Position numbers and translations under genes: made by a program. From contig CACRXP010000641.1 in assembly GCA_902702965.1 (NCBI GenBank), positions 108,546 to 172,545 of the forward strand: 64,000 nt of DNA. Reading direction: 5' to 3'. The notes under the pieces are model-generated. The model was not told the DNA's origin and did no database searches. It worked only from the letters and a program-made list of their open reading frames with translations. Positions 10,434-20,257 of this stretch are shown piece after piece; the stretch's first letter is position 1, and each line of letters opens with the position of its first letter. Source of the DNA: Spirometra erinaceieuropaei. Taxonomy: Eukaryota > Platyhelminthes > Cestoda > Diphyllobothriidea > Diphyllobothriidae.

Positions 10434-10710
10434 AGTACGTGAGCCTGGTAGTCAGCTGGTGGATTCTAGATGAATTACTTAGGAAATTCTGTTTAGGCAG
10501 TCAACTTACTGTATCGGATTTGGTGGGTTCCAGACGTTGCAGTGGGTTGGGCGGGTAACCTGACCCAAATGTGATTAAACTCGCGTCGTCCGTCGGGGCC
10601 TCGTAGCTCAAGTGGTTGGAGCGTTGGCTGTACTAAAGTCTTCCCCTTACTGCGTGGGTTCGAATCCCAACGAGGCGCCGAGTTTTTGACAGTTGAGTCA
10701 ATATGAATGA
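10434..10710 (+). mobile_element. tRNA-like SINE, copy A
   Basis: Body of the main SINE family of this window. The upstream part (10434-10597) contains CTGGTGGATTCTAGATG and GACCCAAATGTGATTAAACT, which recur at 14.95, 42.2, 60.65 and 61.45 kb. The tRNA-like module follows at 10598-10676. The 3' part ends GTCAATATGAAT (about 10694-10705), the same end point as the copies at 42.05 and 60.48 kb. No coding capacity. Confidence 0.8.
10598..10676 (+). other. tRNA-like module of SINE A, class II-like
   Basis: A perfect 7-bp acceptor pairs GCCTCGT with ACGAGGC. The D-arm/A-box region is TAGCTCAAGTGG, and the T-arm/B-box is GGGTTCGAATCCCA. The anticodon arm pairs GGCT with AGTC around the loop GTACTAA (read as ACT by position). 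The long variable segment suggests descent from a class II (Ser/Leu-like) tRNA. The unusual anticodon and its repetition in many copies argue for a SINE promoter rather than a working tRNA gene. Confidence 0.75.
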
Positions 10711-10941
10711 AATGTTAACGTTCCGGAGAACTTGGACGGTTCACCGTCGTCAAAACCTAAAATACTTTTGAGAGAACAGAAGGGGAAGTGGCGTGTCCCG
10801 CGCGGATCTATTTTTTCTCCTCTCGCTGCCTTGGCCTTTCAGGGAGGGGGTGTATGGAGGACTTTTAAGCTGTACGTGTGGGTCTTCTGTCGGGGTTGGT
10901 CAATCTGATGGTTTTTTCTTTCTCGGCGAGTGAGCTCGTTG

Positions 10942-11325
10942 TCAGGCTCTGTCTGTCTGTCGTCTTGTCCTGAGTTTATGAACACAATTATTCAGGACTT
11001 TGTGAGCTGCAGGAAGGCCCAGATACCTGTTGGTGGAGTTGGCGTCTGAGTACCAAGACTCGGACGTTGGTTGTTCTGCCTTTGATTTACGCCAACATGA
11101 GACGGCAGCTCCCTGAAGATTGAATGTGTGGCCATTTTCACCAAAATGCGTTGCAAGTTGAGAGTTTCGGTCTAGACTCCGGGTTGCCAGTTTATACTCT
11201 TGTATGCGAGTCTGCAATTTCCGTCCGGTTTTCCCAACGCAGTTGCCGTCTTCATCAATGTAACTTATTTTCTGGACGGCTGCTGAGATTTCAGTGGGTG
11301 AGAGCGCGTCCTTAGGTTTCATCAA
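10942..11325 (-). pseudogene. Penelope-like element C-terminal GIY-YIG fragment
   Basis: An open 127-codon frame matches the C-terminal part of a PLE, a reverse-transcriptase retroelement that cuts DNA with a GIY-YIG nuclease. Residues 1-10 (MMKPKDALSP) are the typical linker. Residues 22-44 hold the nuclease core, YIDEDGNCVGKTGRKLQTR, with the expected Arg at 40; the canonical GIY and YIG are altered to SYI and CVG. Residues 54-60 read SQLATHF. Residues 89-101 (ESWYSDANSTNRY) fit the conserved C-terminal helix with its catalytic Glu. No reverse transcriptase lies upstream on this strand, so the copy is 5'-truncated. The reading frame is open beyond the apparent start. Family placement is from motif memory and is fairly secure. 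Confidence 0.75.
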
Positions 11326-13045
11326 ACGAAGCCGAATGGCAGACCCACCTAAAAGAGCACAAATCGGTAACTCGGAGTCCGAACCCGAACCCTCAACCTT
11401 CAGCGCACGTCGGAAGAACTGGTCATACTTTTGATTTTCAGAGAGCTACTAATTGATGTCGGAGTAATGGGGAGCCGATCCAGCTCTCCAAAACGTCAGC
11501 ATTCCAGTTAATCCGTTACGATGTGCTCTACTTCTGAACTGATCAGTTCGGATCTCTCAGACTTGTCGACCAGATGTTTCCTTTATTCGTCTCACTCGTT
11601 TGAGACTAATTAGCCAACTTAAGGCAACTCTGGATGGAATTTAGCTTTACGCAAGAAATTGTCTGGGTGCATCTCTGAGTTGGTATAAATCTCACTCATT
11701 GGAGGTACAGTTGACAATTTGATAATAATTAAATAGGACGAATTTAAGAATTGCAGCAAATTGTATGGCCGTTCAGAATTAAATGGAAACGCCGCTGAAG
11801 CGGAAGTTTCGACGTTTTTAAAAGTTATCGTTTTTAGTTAAAACGAAACGGTTGAGCTTTTTGACAGTTGTTGCAGCCCCAATCTATACTTTACAGAAAC
11901 GGAAATATTCTAAAACAACCGTCACGGCTCGCTCAAACTCAAGTCAGTCTTTCGTTTTTACATAAAGTAAATCCAGTTTATTTACGTTTCCCGCATACTA
12001 AATCGCAACACAATTGCATCTCAATCTGAAACTTGCAGACCCAGCCTATTTACGCAGGTAAGTCCGATTTTTCGCAGATGAATAATCTGAATCCCAGTTG
12101 AGGATGTTATTCGCCTGCACGAACACGGACATTGATGACATTTCAATTTATTTTGTCGATAAGTCAAACTATTTAGATGGGCTTTAAGAAAAACTTGGTC
12201 GCAGGTTAAAGTAATGCCACAGAGTCATACTCAACAACGCCAAATTAACCGGAGCACTTCCATGTCCAAAAATGAGCTTTCTCAATTGTGGACTTGTGGT
12301 TTTTGTGCCTTTGTAAAATATATAACGTCTTGTCAGTATTTCAAACTACCATAAATGCGAAGGTCTGGCTAGTACTGAAGGACAAGTGTTCACTCCTTCG
12401 TGGGTTCGGGTGTAGGTCCTCAAGTAAAAACTCCACTTCTACCATCCCACTTATCAGCTAGCCTGGAAACATAGGTAGATTTTGGACATACTGTTCTGGA
12501 CGCCGTTACCCGTGTTTTTTCAAAACTGCAGCTGTGTCTATAAACTAAGGATTTTAAACCGGCACGGTCCTGTTTGCCGACTGATTTGCTGCCATATTCG
12601 AAGCTGCAAACAAAATATATTTACTTGAACGGATTCATTCATGGGGATTCGAAAACACACCCAACGGCCGGCATTTTAGCTGTACTAATATCTTAAACTT
12701 CCGGCTTCCTAAAATTTGACTGGTTTTTACCTGCAGATTTTAAAGCCGAGACAGGTATGGCTGGACGAACGCAATGGACTTCATGACATTTGAGCTATTC
12801 TTTTACTCTAAAAAAGTACTATCATATGGGTTTTTCAAGAGATATGCAGTTAGCAGGACACCTCGAAGCCTATCTGCATCAGTAAATAAGAGAACTGAAG
12901 TGTAAATATTAAGACAATCTATAAACGTAGACCCTGCAAAAATGTATAAAACACGAGTATTCTAGAAATGACGCGACATGTGGTAAGAAGCATGGCGGCA
13001 TACGCGTAGTTGTCAGATACGTGGTAGCTAGTCCGTCCACATATT
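11326..13045. other. No recognised feature
   Basis: AT-rich, without long open frames or shared repeats that I can recognise. Confidence 0.45.
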
Positions 13046-13950
13046 CAGTAAATGTGATAACTCGTGAAATGTTAATCGGAATTCTGAAATGCGTTTTCGA
13101 CTCGAAGAAATTACTAAAGTAGGGCTGTAGTATTAATCATTTTGCAATATAATCCTAGAATGTCTCAATTACTCCGGGAAGCCGGATTTTGAACAAATTC
13201 CTTTTGTCGTTGTTTTTGGATGTCCTTATAAATTAAAATGCATTTCTTAGAGACCATGCATTAAAATATTCATCCTTTTACGTATCTGACAAAAATTTAC
13301 GTCCGTTTTAAATTTTGACCTTGAAAAGGGATATGATTCCTTTTTTAAAAAGTTTTTAATTATGAGGTTTTTTAAGATCGTGAAATGCCCGTTCATAAAA
13401 TCTGATATCTCAGCACTTGATAATGTTGCTTCTAAAGTTTACAATATGGCGAAAATATATTGCTAAATTTTATGAATACCATATGGTCTCCTTTCAATAC
13501 CACATGGAAATATATGATTTGCTGTGTACGGAAAATCTACGGCTTGTAGTTTAAAGACCCTGAATACAATTGCATTGGCATTTCGGGTTTAAAATTATTT
13601 GAGAACTAGATACGTTCCTTCAAATCGATTTGTATTCTTTCTCTGAGTATGACAAATGCGGAGGACGTAATTTGCTACCGAATATGCGAAAGAGTGAATA
13701 TTTCTATGCGTGTTTTCTAGAAAATACATTTGAATTTACAGGAGCATCGAAATTCAATGAGAAAAATTCATACAACCTAAGTAGTCATCTTTTACAAAGT
13801 GTAGTTATTGCAGGCGGCCGGAGGGCAGTTCGTTCAAAAGACTGTATCCTAAAGGAACTGATTATGCTGCACCCTAATTAAGTAATCTATTGGAAACGAA
13901 AAAGCGTTTCGGAATTTTGGTTAATGTTTCATGAATTAGCACATCTACTG
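13046..13950 (+). mobile_element. F1 MITE copy, about 905 bp
   Basis: It begins CAGTAAATGTGATAACTCGTG and ends TAGCACATCTACTG, followed by TA (13951-13952). The left arm shows GAAATGCGTTTTCG, and the right arm AAAAAGCGTTTCGGAATTTT. The centre runs in the plus orientation like 7472-8463. A short frame at 13630-13881 is only arm sequence read through and is not a gene. Confidence 0.8.
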
Positions 13951-13956
13951 TACGTC

Positions 13957-14080
13957 TCCCGATGGAGCCTTATTGTTCAGGTGGCTAAAAGGTTGATTGT
14001 ACTCCAGCCTTGACTTGCTGTTGTGGGTTCAAATCTCATTGAGGCCGTCGAGCTTTTCACAGTTAGGTCACGTGGATACG
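13957..14080 (+). mobile_element. tRNA-like SINE, copy B
   Basis: The tRNA-like module at about 13967-14045 shows GCCTTAT...TTGAGGC acceptor remnants, an A-box-like TTCAGGTGG, and the B-box GGGTTCAAATCTC. It is followed by the decayed tail GAGCTTTTCACAGTTAGGTC. The variable arm (CTTGACTTGCTGTTG) matches the 46.9-kb copies, suggesting a subfamily. It lies 7 bp beyond an F1 end and between two F1 right ends. Confidence 0.7.
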
Positions 14081-14219
14081 AATATTGGCATTCTACTGCC
14101 TCACAATTCACTACTCACAATGTTAACTTCACATGAGCTCCAAATCAGGCGCGAATAGGAAGTTCTTAGTAGTTTTAGGCGACAACTGACTTATCATGGG
14201 ATTACGCCACACCGTGATG

Positions 14220-14308
14220 TGTATTAGAACCCTACTTAAGTAATCTCGTCGACTCGAAAACGTTTTTCAGAATTTCGGTTAACATGTCATGAGTTAACAC
14301 ATCTACTC
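14220..14308 (+). mobile_element. F1 MITE, isolated right-end fragment
   Basis: CCCTACTTAAGTAATC, then AATTTCGGTTAACATGTCAT and GTTAACACATCTACT: the terminal 90 bp or so of the F1 right arm without the rest of the element. Confidence 0.65.
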
Positions 14309-14854
14309 TAGGTCCAGTGGGCGACGGATGCTTAAATGGAGACCATTTTTACAGACCAATAAAACATATTTTTCCGCGATAAATTTGATTTGGGCTTCTG
14401 CGATGGTTTTTTTCAGTTTGATGATGAATGCACTGCTTACACATACATTCCTGTTTTCCCTTCAAAAACTTTTAAAGAGATTTCTTTGTCAAATAAGGAA
14501 TGTAAAACGGTTTGAATTGTTATTTCGCGACGCAAAGTGAGTAAGACTGGGATAGGCGTTCGTAATCATGCGAGCATGAATCTCAGAGTTTTAATCCGAA
14601 AAATTGTATCCACAAACTGAGCTATTTGTGAATTTCTCTTATGTTTCATGTTATGCGCGGAAACTGATCCTTTGCCGGAATTTTAGGAGTTTTTGTTAAG
14701 CTATCTTCTTAAGTCATCGCTTGGGCTGTTTACTGTCTCAACCTTGGTTTAGGAGGCAATAAACCAGGCAGACTTTGCAGGTAACGATTGTAGTATTGTC
14801 GTGGATTGCAAGCTCACATTTATATTGACCTTTAGTAAAATTTACTTTAACCCA
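14309..14854. other. No recognised feature
   Basis: Unassigned 70-codon plus frame at 14328-14540; no repeat recognised. Confidence 0.4.
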
Positions 14855-15165
14855 ACTGTGAAAAACTCGGCACCTCGGTGGGATTCGTAACCACGACAAC
14901 AAGGGGAGGGCTTGAGTACAACTAATGCTCTGTCCATCTGAGCTTCGAGACACCACCGGGCAACGCGAGTATTATCACATTTGGGTGAGTGTACCCGTTC
15001 AACCTACTGCAACGTGTGGAATCCACCAAATCTGATACAGTATGCTGACTGCCCAAGCAGGATTTCCTAAGTAGTACACCTAGAATCCACCAGATAACTA
15101 CCAGGCTCATGCACTTAACAGGTGTTATGACAAATTTCAAATAATTCATTTTGACCCAAGTTTTA
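14855..15165 (-). mobile_element. tRNA-like SINE, copy C
   Basis: Minus-strand copy of the 10.4-10.7 kb SINE. It shows the complement of the tail (CCCAACTGTGAAAAACTCGG at 14851-14870), a tRNA-like module at about 14871-14951 with a B-box disrupted by one inserted base (GGATTCGTAACC), and the body with CAAATCTGATACAGTATG. It ends in a decayed inverted tail (AAATAATTCATTTTGACCC). Confidence 0.75.
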
Positions 15166-16137
15166 TAAAATATCTTCTTCTTTCGGATGAATTTAATAAC
15201 CCTCTGAGAATCCAGGAAATATCTGTATTATCCTATACAGCTGCCCTATCGTTTTTATTGCCCGCGTGTTGCACGTCTAAACAATTCACTAATGTTATTC
15301 GGGACAGTGATGCAGCCACACCCAACCAGATAACAAGAAAAAAACGAATGTTTATGAAACTAACGAGATGGCATGGAACGGCCTGCTTCCCAACAGGTTG
15401 GGTGCGCGCGCAAAAAATTCATGTAAACGCGTCGGCTTTGGCTCTCCCGGCTGATGTGTGTCCACTAATCGGGTTTTAGGTCCCTGTCATAGGAACTTCT
15501 GCATTTTTGTCGCTATCGTAGCACTACAGTCTTTCTGACGTTAGGATACCTCCAGAATAAATGATCGCAATCTTGGTTGTGATGCTTCCATACTAACCAT
15601 TGATGTTGTGAACACATTTTGAGGCAACTAAAGGCATATTAACGACTTTGATCACATAGCAGACCGTTGCAGAATGCAGGGTGCGGTGTACTCAACACTT
15701 CAAATGCATCTTTTAACAGCAGTCAGTTTCAGCCATCCATTATTTTACACGTTATCGTACAAGCCCTCTATTTAATGAAGAAATAAGGCAGGCTACGATC
15801 CAAGTGCTTGACGGACAATCAATGGCTTTCTATGATCATTTTAGTTGTCGACAATTTCGCTGAGATAATAAGGCATAATGTGTAATGTGTGTAATGCGTA
15901 ACGCTGCCATCCTGTTGAAATTAAACTTGACCACGTATTCCAGAACGATTCAGTGCGGGTGCAACTCGCTGTTATGTTAGCCAACGATGACACTACCCTT
16001 AGATTAGCTATGACTCAAAAAGACGTTTATTAGGTATTCCGTGAACGGTAGGCTTGGGTGTGTCATATTCATGGGCGAGCGACCTGACGATCATGTAGGT
16101 CTACCTAATATTGATTACACAAAACTATACACACTAA
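15166..16137. other. No recognised feature
   Basis: Only an unassigned 73-codon plus frame (15258-15479). No repeat recognised. Confidence 0.45.
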
Positions 16138-17128
16138 CAGTGGATGGGCTAACTCAGTAAATGTCAACCGAAATTCGGAAATGCGTTTTCGTTTCAAAAA
16201 GATTAATCAAGTAGGGCTGTAAAACTAACCATCATTCAGCATAATTCTATAATCATCCTCAAACCACAGGATATCGGCTTTCGAATGAATTTCTTTTCGG
16301 CTGCATGCAGAAACGACATTCTGTAAAAAATGACTACTAGTGTAGCATGCATTTTTCTCACTGATTTTCGATGCTCTCAAAAACTCAATTATATTTCATA
16401 GAAAACATGCATAAAAAATCATTCTTTTGCCCATTCGGTAGTAAATTACGTCTTCTTTTAATTTTATGCTCAAAGAAGGAGTATTATTCGGTTTTAAAAA
16501 GTTTACAATTGTAAGATTTTTTAATAGCGTTAAATGGCCGTTCATAAAACGTCATGTCTCTGCACTTATCAATGAGGCTTGTAAAGTTAACAATTTGGCT
16601 CAAATCCACCGTTAAATTTTATGAACCCCATATAGTCTCCTCCTAATGCCGTAAAGAATCGTACGGTTTTCCATACACGGAAACTATACGGTCTATAGTT
16701 TGGAAACCCTGAATGCAGGTGTAACGACACGTCGGTTTCAAAAGTATTGGGGAATCAAAAAACTTTTTTAAATCAAAACTATACCCTTTTTCGGTTATAA
16801 AATTGGAAAAAGGCACACTTTTCTACCAAATGATTAAGAGAATAAATATTTTTGTGCATGTTCTCTAGGAAATATAATTCGACTTTTAGGGGGATCGAAA
16901 ATCCACGTGAAAGATTCATGTTACATAAGTAGTCATTTTTTACAAAATATAGTTTCTGCATGCAGGCGAAAAGAAGTTCTTTCGAAAGTCGACATCATGT
17001 GGTAGCCGAATTATTATAGAATTATGCTGAATGATAATTAGTTTTACAACCCTACATAATTAATCTTTTCGAAACGAAAATGCATTTCGGAATTTCAATT
17101 GGCATTTCATGGGTTAACCCACCTACTA
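16138..17128 (+). mobile_element. F1 MITE copy, about 990 bp
   Basis: The left end is CAGTGGATGGGCTAACTCAG and the right end GGTTAACCCACCTACTA. Arms and plus-oriented centre match the copy at 7472-8463, including TTCCATACACGGAAACTATA near 16670. The short minus frame at 16779-16961 is arm sequence. Confidence 0.82.
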
Positions 17129-17159
17129 CACATACACACACGACGTACGCACACTGCAG

Positions 17160-17255
17160 ACTGACTAGTTTTACAACCCTACCTAACTAGTCTTTTTGAA
17201 GCGGAAGCGCATTTCGGAATCTCGGTTGGCATTTCATGAGTTAGCCCACCTATTG
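17160..17255 (+). mobile_element. F1 MITE, isolated right-end fragment
   Basis: GACTAGTTTTACAACCCTAC to TTAGCCCACCTATTG, then TA (17256-17257): a second F1 right terminus about 30 bp beyond the end of the preceding copy. It suggests an old neighbouring insertion or a local duplication. Confidence 0.65.
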
Positions 17256-17257
17256 TA

Positions 17258-17626
17258 CATTGCTAGTTGAAGGTCGTGCACTGTCAGTACCAGGCGGATC
17301 ACGAAAAGGGCGTGTTATCAAAAGGTTCTAATACTATGACCAGGACTGATTTACTAGTCACTGACTTCCCGTCCAAATGTCTGGAAGTAAATTCTCAAGC
17401 CCACTCGCCCGGATTTTGACTACATCCCATGTAGAAGAGGTGGCCAATGGACGCTGCCGTCAATGTTTGATGCCGTTGGCTTTGGCCTTACTGACGCTGT
17501 GCTGTTATCAGTCAACCTTTCGCACGGACACCCGTCAGATTGTGCGCTTATGAGCGTGATACCCGAGCCCCAATCGACGCGCCTTGAAACAATATGGTAG
17601 TTCATCTGGCAAAGTTAATGCAAGTA
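17258..17626. other. No recognised feature
   Basis: Spacer between F1 copies; a 61-codon minus frame (17420-17605) has no recognisable content. Confidence 0.4.
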
Positions 17627-18744
17627 CAGTAGGTAGACTAACTCACGAAATGTCTACCGAAATTCCGAAGTGAGTTTTCCTTTCAAAATGATTAATTAAA
17701 TAGTGTTGTAAAACTAACCATCTTGCAGCATACTTCGATAATAATCCAGTTATCTTAGGATGTCCGCTTCCGAAAGAACTTCCGTCCAGTTGCATGCAAA
17801 GACTATAATGTAAGAAAAATGACCACTTAAATAGCATGCATTCTTCCCATTGATTTTCGAAAACGGGGGCAAAAATATTCATTCTTTTGCTCACTTGGTA
17901 GGAAATAACGTCTTCTTCTAATTTTATGCTCAAAAGGGGAAATTCGATTTTAAAAAACTTTCCCGATTCCCGAATAATTTGGAACCTCGACCTGCCAAAC
18001 TACAAGCCCTATATTTCCCGCGTACGGAAAACCATATAATTCTCTACGGTATTTTGAGGAGATCATATTAGGTTCATAAACTTTGGCAGTTGATTTGAGC
18101 CATATTGTTAACTTTAGAAGCCTCATTGGTAAATGCAGAGACATGACGTTTTACGAACGGTCATTTCACTGGCAGAATAGCATTACCGAAAAAGACAAGG
18201 GAGACTAGGATGGCCATTTCCGCCTTATTAGCCGTCGTCAGCCAGCCATACCCAAGCCCGAAGTGTGGAACACCCGACCCTCGAACTCGTGACCTGTTGG
18301 TTTAGAAGTCCACGCCTCTATCCACCGGGCCACGAGCCCGTTGCCCTGTCATTTCACTGTATTTAAAAGTCCCACAATTAGGAACTTTTCGAAACCGAAT
18401 TATACCCTTCCTTTGAGTATAAGATTGGAAGAAGACGCAATTTCTTAGTGGATCAGCGAAAGAATTAATATTTTATGCATATTTTCCATGAAATATAATT
18501 GGACTTTTAGGGGTATCGAAACTCAATGAGAAAAATTCATGCTAAGTAGCCATTTTTACAGAGTGTAGTTTTTGCATTCAGCCGCAAAGAGGTTCCTTCA
18601 AAAGTCGGCATCCTGACGTAATTGAATTTTTATAGAATTATGTTGCAGGCGGAGTAGTTTTGCAAACCTACTTAATTATTCTTTTCGAAACGTAAACGCA
18701 TTTCGGAATTTCGGTTGACATTTCACGAGTTAGCCCACCTACAG
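17627..18744 (-). mobile_element. F1 MITE copy interrupted by a SINE
   Basis: The left end CAGTAGGTAGACTAACTCAC is preceded by TA (17625-17626); the right end reads TTAGCCCACCTACAG followed by TA. The asymmetric centre runs opposite to most other copies (GTACGGAAAACCATATAATT near 18022), so this copy inserted on the other strand. A tRNA-Arg-like SINE lies at 18172-18347 within the centre. Confidence 0.85.
18172..18347 (-). mobile_element. tRNA-Arg(TCT)-like SINE with 12-bp target-site duplication
   Basis: On the minus strand it begins with the tRNA-like CTCGTGGCCCGGTGG (A-box). The anticodon arm TGGACTTCTAAACCA has loop CTTCTAA, read as TCT (Arg by position), and the B-box is GAGTTCGAGGG. 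A 3' region containing CTGGCTGACGACGGC follows. Identical 12-bp sequences GTCATTTCACTG flank it at 18160-18171 and 18348-18359, and the uninterrupted F1 sequence has one such copy, so the insertion is exact. The flanking duplications fit LINE-driven retroposition. It is unrelated to the class II-like SINE elsewhere in the window. Confidence 0.88.
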
Positions 18745-18859
18745 TAGGCACATGCGAACGGGGCGCGTGTGCCCCTTCAAGGAACCGCGTGGGAAATGCG
18801 CTGGACCAGAAAAAGGGTCACATTTGGGCACGTAACGAGTTAACCAGATTGTTTAGATT
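18745..18859. other. No recognised feature
   Basis: GC-richer linker between the F1 end and repeat R3 (GGGGCGCGTGTGCCCC at about 18758-18773 is a small imperfect palindrome). Confidence 0.35.
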
Positions 18860-19310
18860 GCATGCATCTCAAAACACGTGCCGAAAGTGGGGACGTGGGG
18901 AGGGGAGACTCGGCGACTCACCTATATACGAGCGCTCATGCCGCGCCAGCCTAATCCCAACATCAGATGGCTGACCGACTCAAACATGAGAGAAGGAAGA
19001 GGCAGAGAGAGATAGTGAGTAGGACCGACTTTGGAGGTTCTATTCACACATAACCTCAGCGCATTCCTCAGTAATAACCACTACGACACACTTTTATTCT
19101 ATCACGACTCCCTGTATGCCCGTGGCTTGGAACGCTGTCAACTGTCGCGATAACGCTGTCCTCCTAGGACAGATGGGGGCGGCAACGGTTACTTTCAAAT
19201 GTGCCACTCAATGACACTCGCATTCTGATGAGACCCCAGCTGTCCGTTGTTTCTGTAAAAACCTGGTCCATCGACTTCAAAGCAAACCTCTATGAATCGT
19301 TTATTTAATG
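18860..19310. repeat. Dispersed repeat R3, copy 2
   Basis: Counterpart of 811-1215, sharing AGAGAGAGATAG, CCTCAGCGCA, TAGGACAGATGGG, GACACTCGC and AAAACCTGGTCCA in order. It lies 3' of the minus-strand PLE frame ending at 19556 and could be its 3' untranslated region; this is inference from position only. Confidence 0.6.
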
Positions 19311-19555
19311 AATCTGGAGGTATTAGAGTTGCGAAAATTCCCATTGAAGAATTAAAAAGACAATTTGGCTTTGGATAAATTCTCATCAGGCCTATACATT
19401 TATATTGTTGTCAAAATGACTAAAAGGAAAGTGCGGGCAAGCAGAAGTCATTCTGTAGCTGGGGTTTGGGGAGAGGGTCTAGGTGAGTGAGGTGAATAAC
19501 AAAATTACCGTCATTGTCAGGGGGAGAAGGGGATGGTGGGCACTGGGACGAGTAA

Positions 19556-20257
19556 TTATAAGCAGGTGAGTGGCATGGTGGCTTTGGCCCATGGTAACTG
19601 TGGGGCCTGTACCAAGTACATTTGTGCGCATAGAACTGGTTTGTATAGCCTGATTGCAGCCGCCTCTGCTGTTTCCAACAGACGCTGTCCCAATGATTTC
19701 GGATAGTTTGACGGGACCTTGTAAATTACTCGGAATGCTTGTCCGGGATCTACACAGTGATCTGTGTGTATCATGTGGGCGAGGATAGAGCCTTTGATGT
19801 TCCTTATTTGGCCCTTTCCTAACCATGCTGGAAGGCGTTCCCTTATTCTTTTGGACAAAGGCCGACTCGTGTGACCAGTATATTCTGTCCCATAGGAGCA
19901 GGTGGGGGGGTAAATACACATAGAAGTTGTCTGGGCTGGCAATTTGTCCTTGCCCTCTCCGTGTAGGATGGGGCTAGTGGAGAAGAGTACACGGGCGTCA
20001 GCTGCTGGAAAGGTGCCTGATACAGCTTGCGTTATGCGCCTTCTTAGCAGTTCACTTGGCGCGTCCTCTTTAAACGGGACCCTGATGAAAAACTTCTTAT
20101 TTTCTGCCGTCAGCATCGGGGGCTGTGGTGGTCCTTCGGTCAAGTACTTGGCAATGAATCCATCGGGGTACCCGTTCTGATTAGAAATTATCGAAAGCAT
20201 ACGTATGCCCGCCAAATTGTCTTTTGAATATCGAGGTACTATCTTAGCTACGTACAA
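19556..20257 (-). CDS. Penelope-like element, C-terminal part with GIY-YIG endonuclease
   Basis: An uninterrupted 233-codon frame. Residues 50-105 are the region linking reverse transcriptase to nuclease (KKFFIRVPFKEDAPSELLRR). Residues 113-210 are the nuclease: CIYPPTCSYGTEYTGHTSRP with the paired cysteines 114 and 120 seen in many PLEs, SKRIRERLPAWL (Arg 137 or 139 in the catalytic position), ILAHMIHTDHCVD, and LLETAEAAAIRLYKPVLCAQ with the catalytic Glu at 195 or 198. In this lineage GIY and YIG have become SYG and YTG. PLE proteins normally start with a long reverse-transcriptase domain; that is absent here, so the copy is 5'-truncated, though its frame is intact. It differs in subfamily from the fragments at 10.9 and 54.4 kb, which lack the cysteine pair. 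Likely a dead insertion. Confidence 0.82.
   Translation of the reverse strand: MYVAKIVPRYSKDNLAGIRMLSIISNQNGYPDGFIAKYLTEGPPQPPMLTAENKKFFIRVPFKEDAPSELLRRRITQAVSGTFPAADARVLFSTSPILHGEGKDKLPAQTTSMCIYPPTCSYGTEYTGHTSRPLSKRIRERLPAWLGKGQIRNIKGSILAHMIHTDHCVDPGQAFRVIYKVPSNYPKSLGQRLLETAEAAAIRLYKPVLCAQMYLVQAPQLPWAKATMPLTCL

Noticed and set aside
10598..10676. A functional tRNA gene
   Set aside because: The cloverleaf is good, but it sits inside a repeated SINE body, the anticodon position is abnormal, and several copies with the same layout are mutated.
13630..13881. 83-codon open frame
   Set aside because: Lies entirely within an F1 palindromic element; the same sequence is interrupted in other copies.
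17627..18744. Inversion of the F1 centre relative to its arms
   Set aside because: Because the arms are inverted copies of one another, an apparently inverted centre simply means insertion on the opposite strand.
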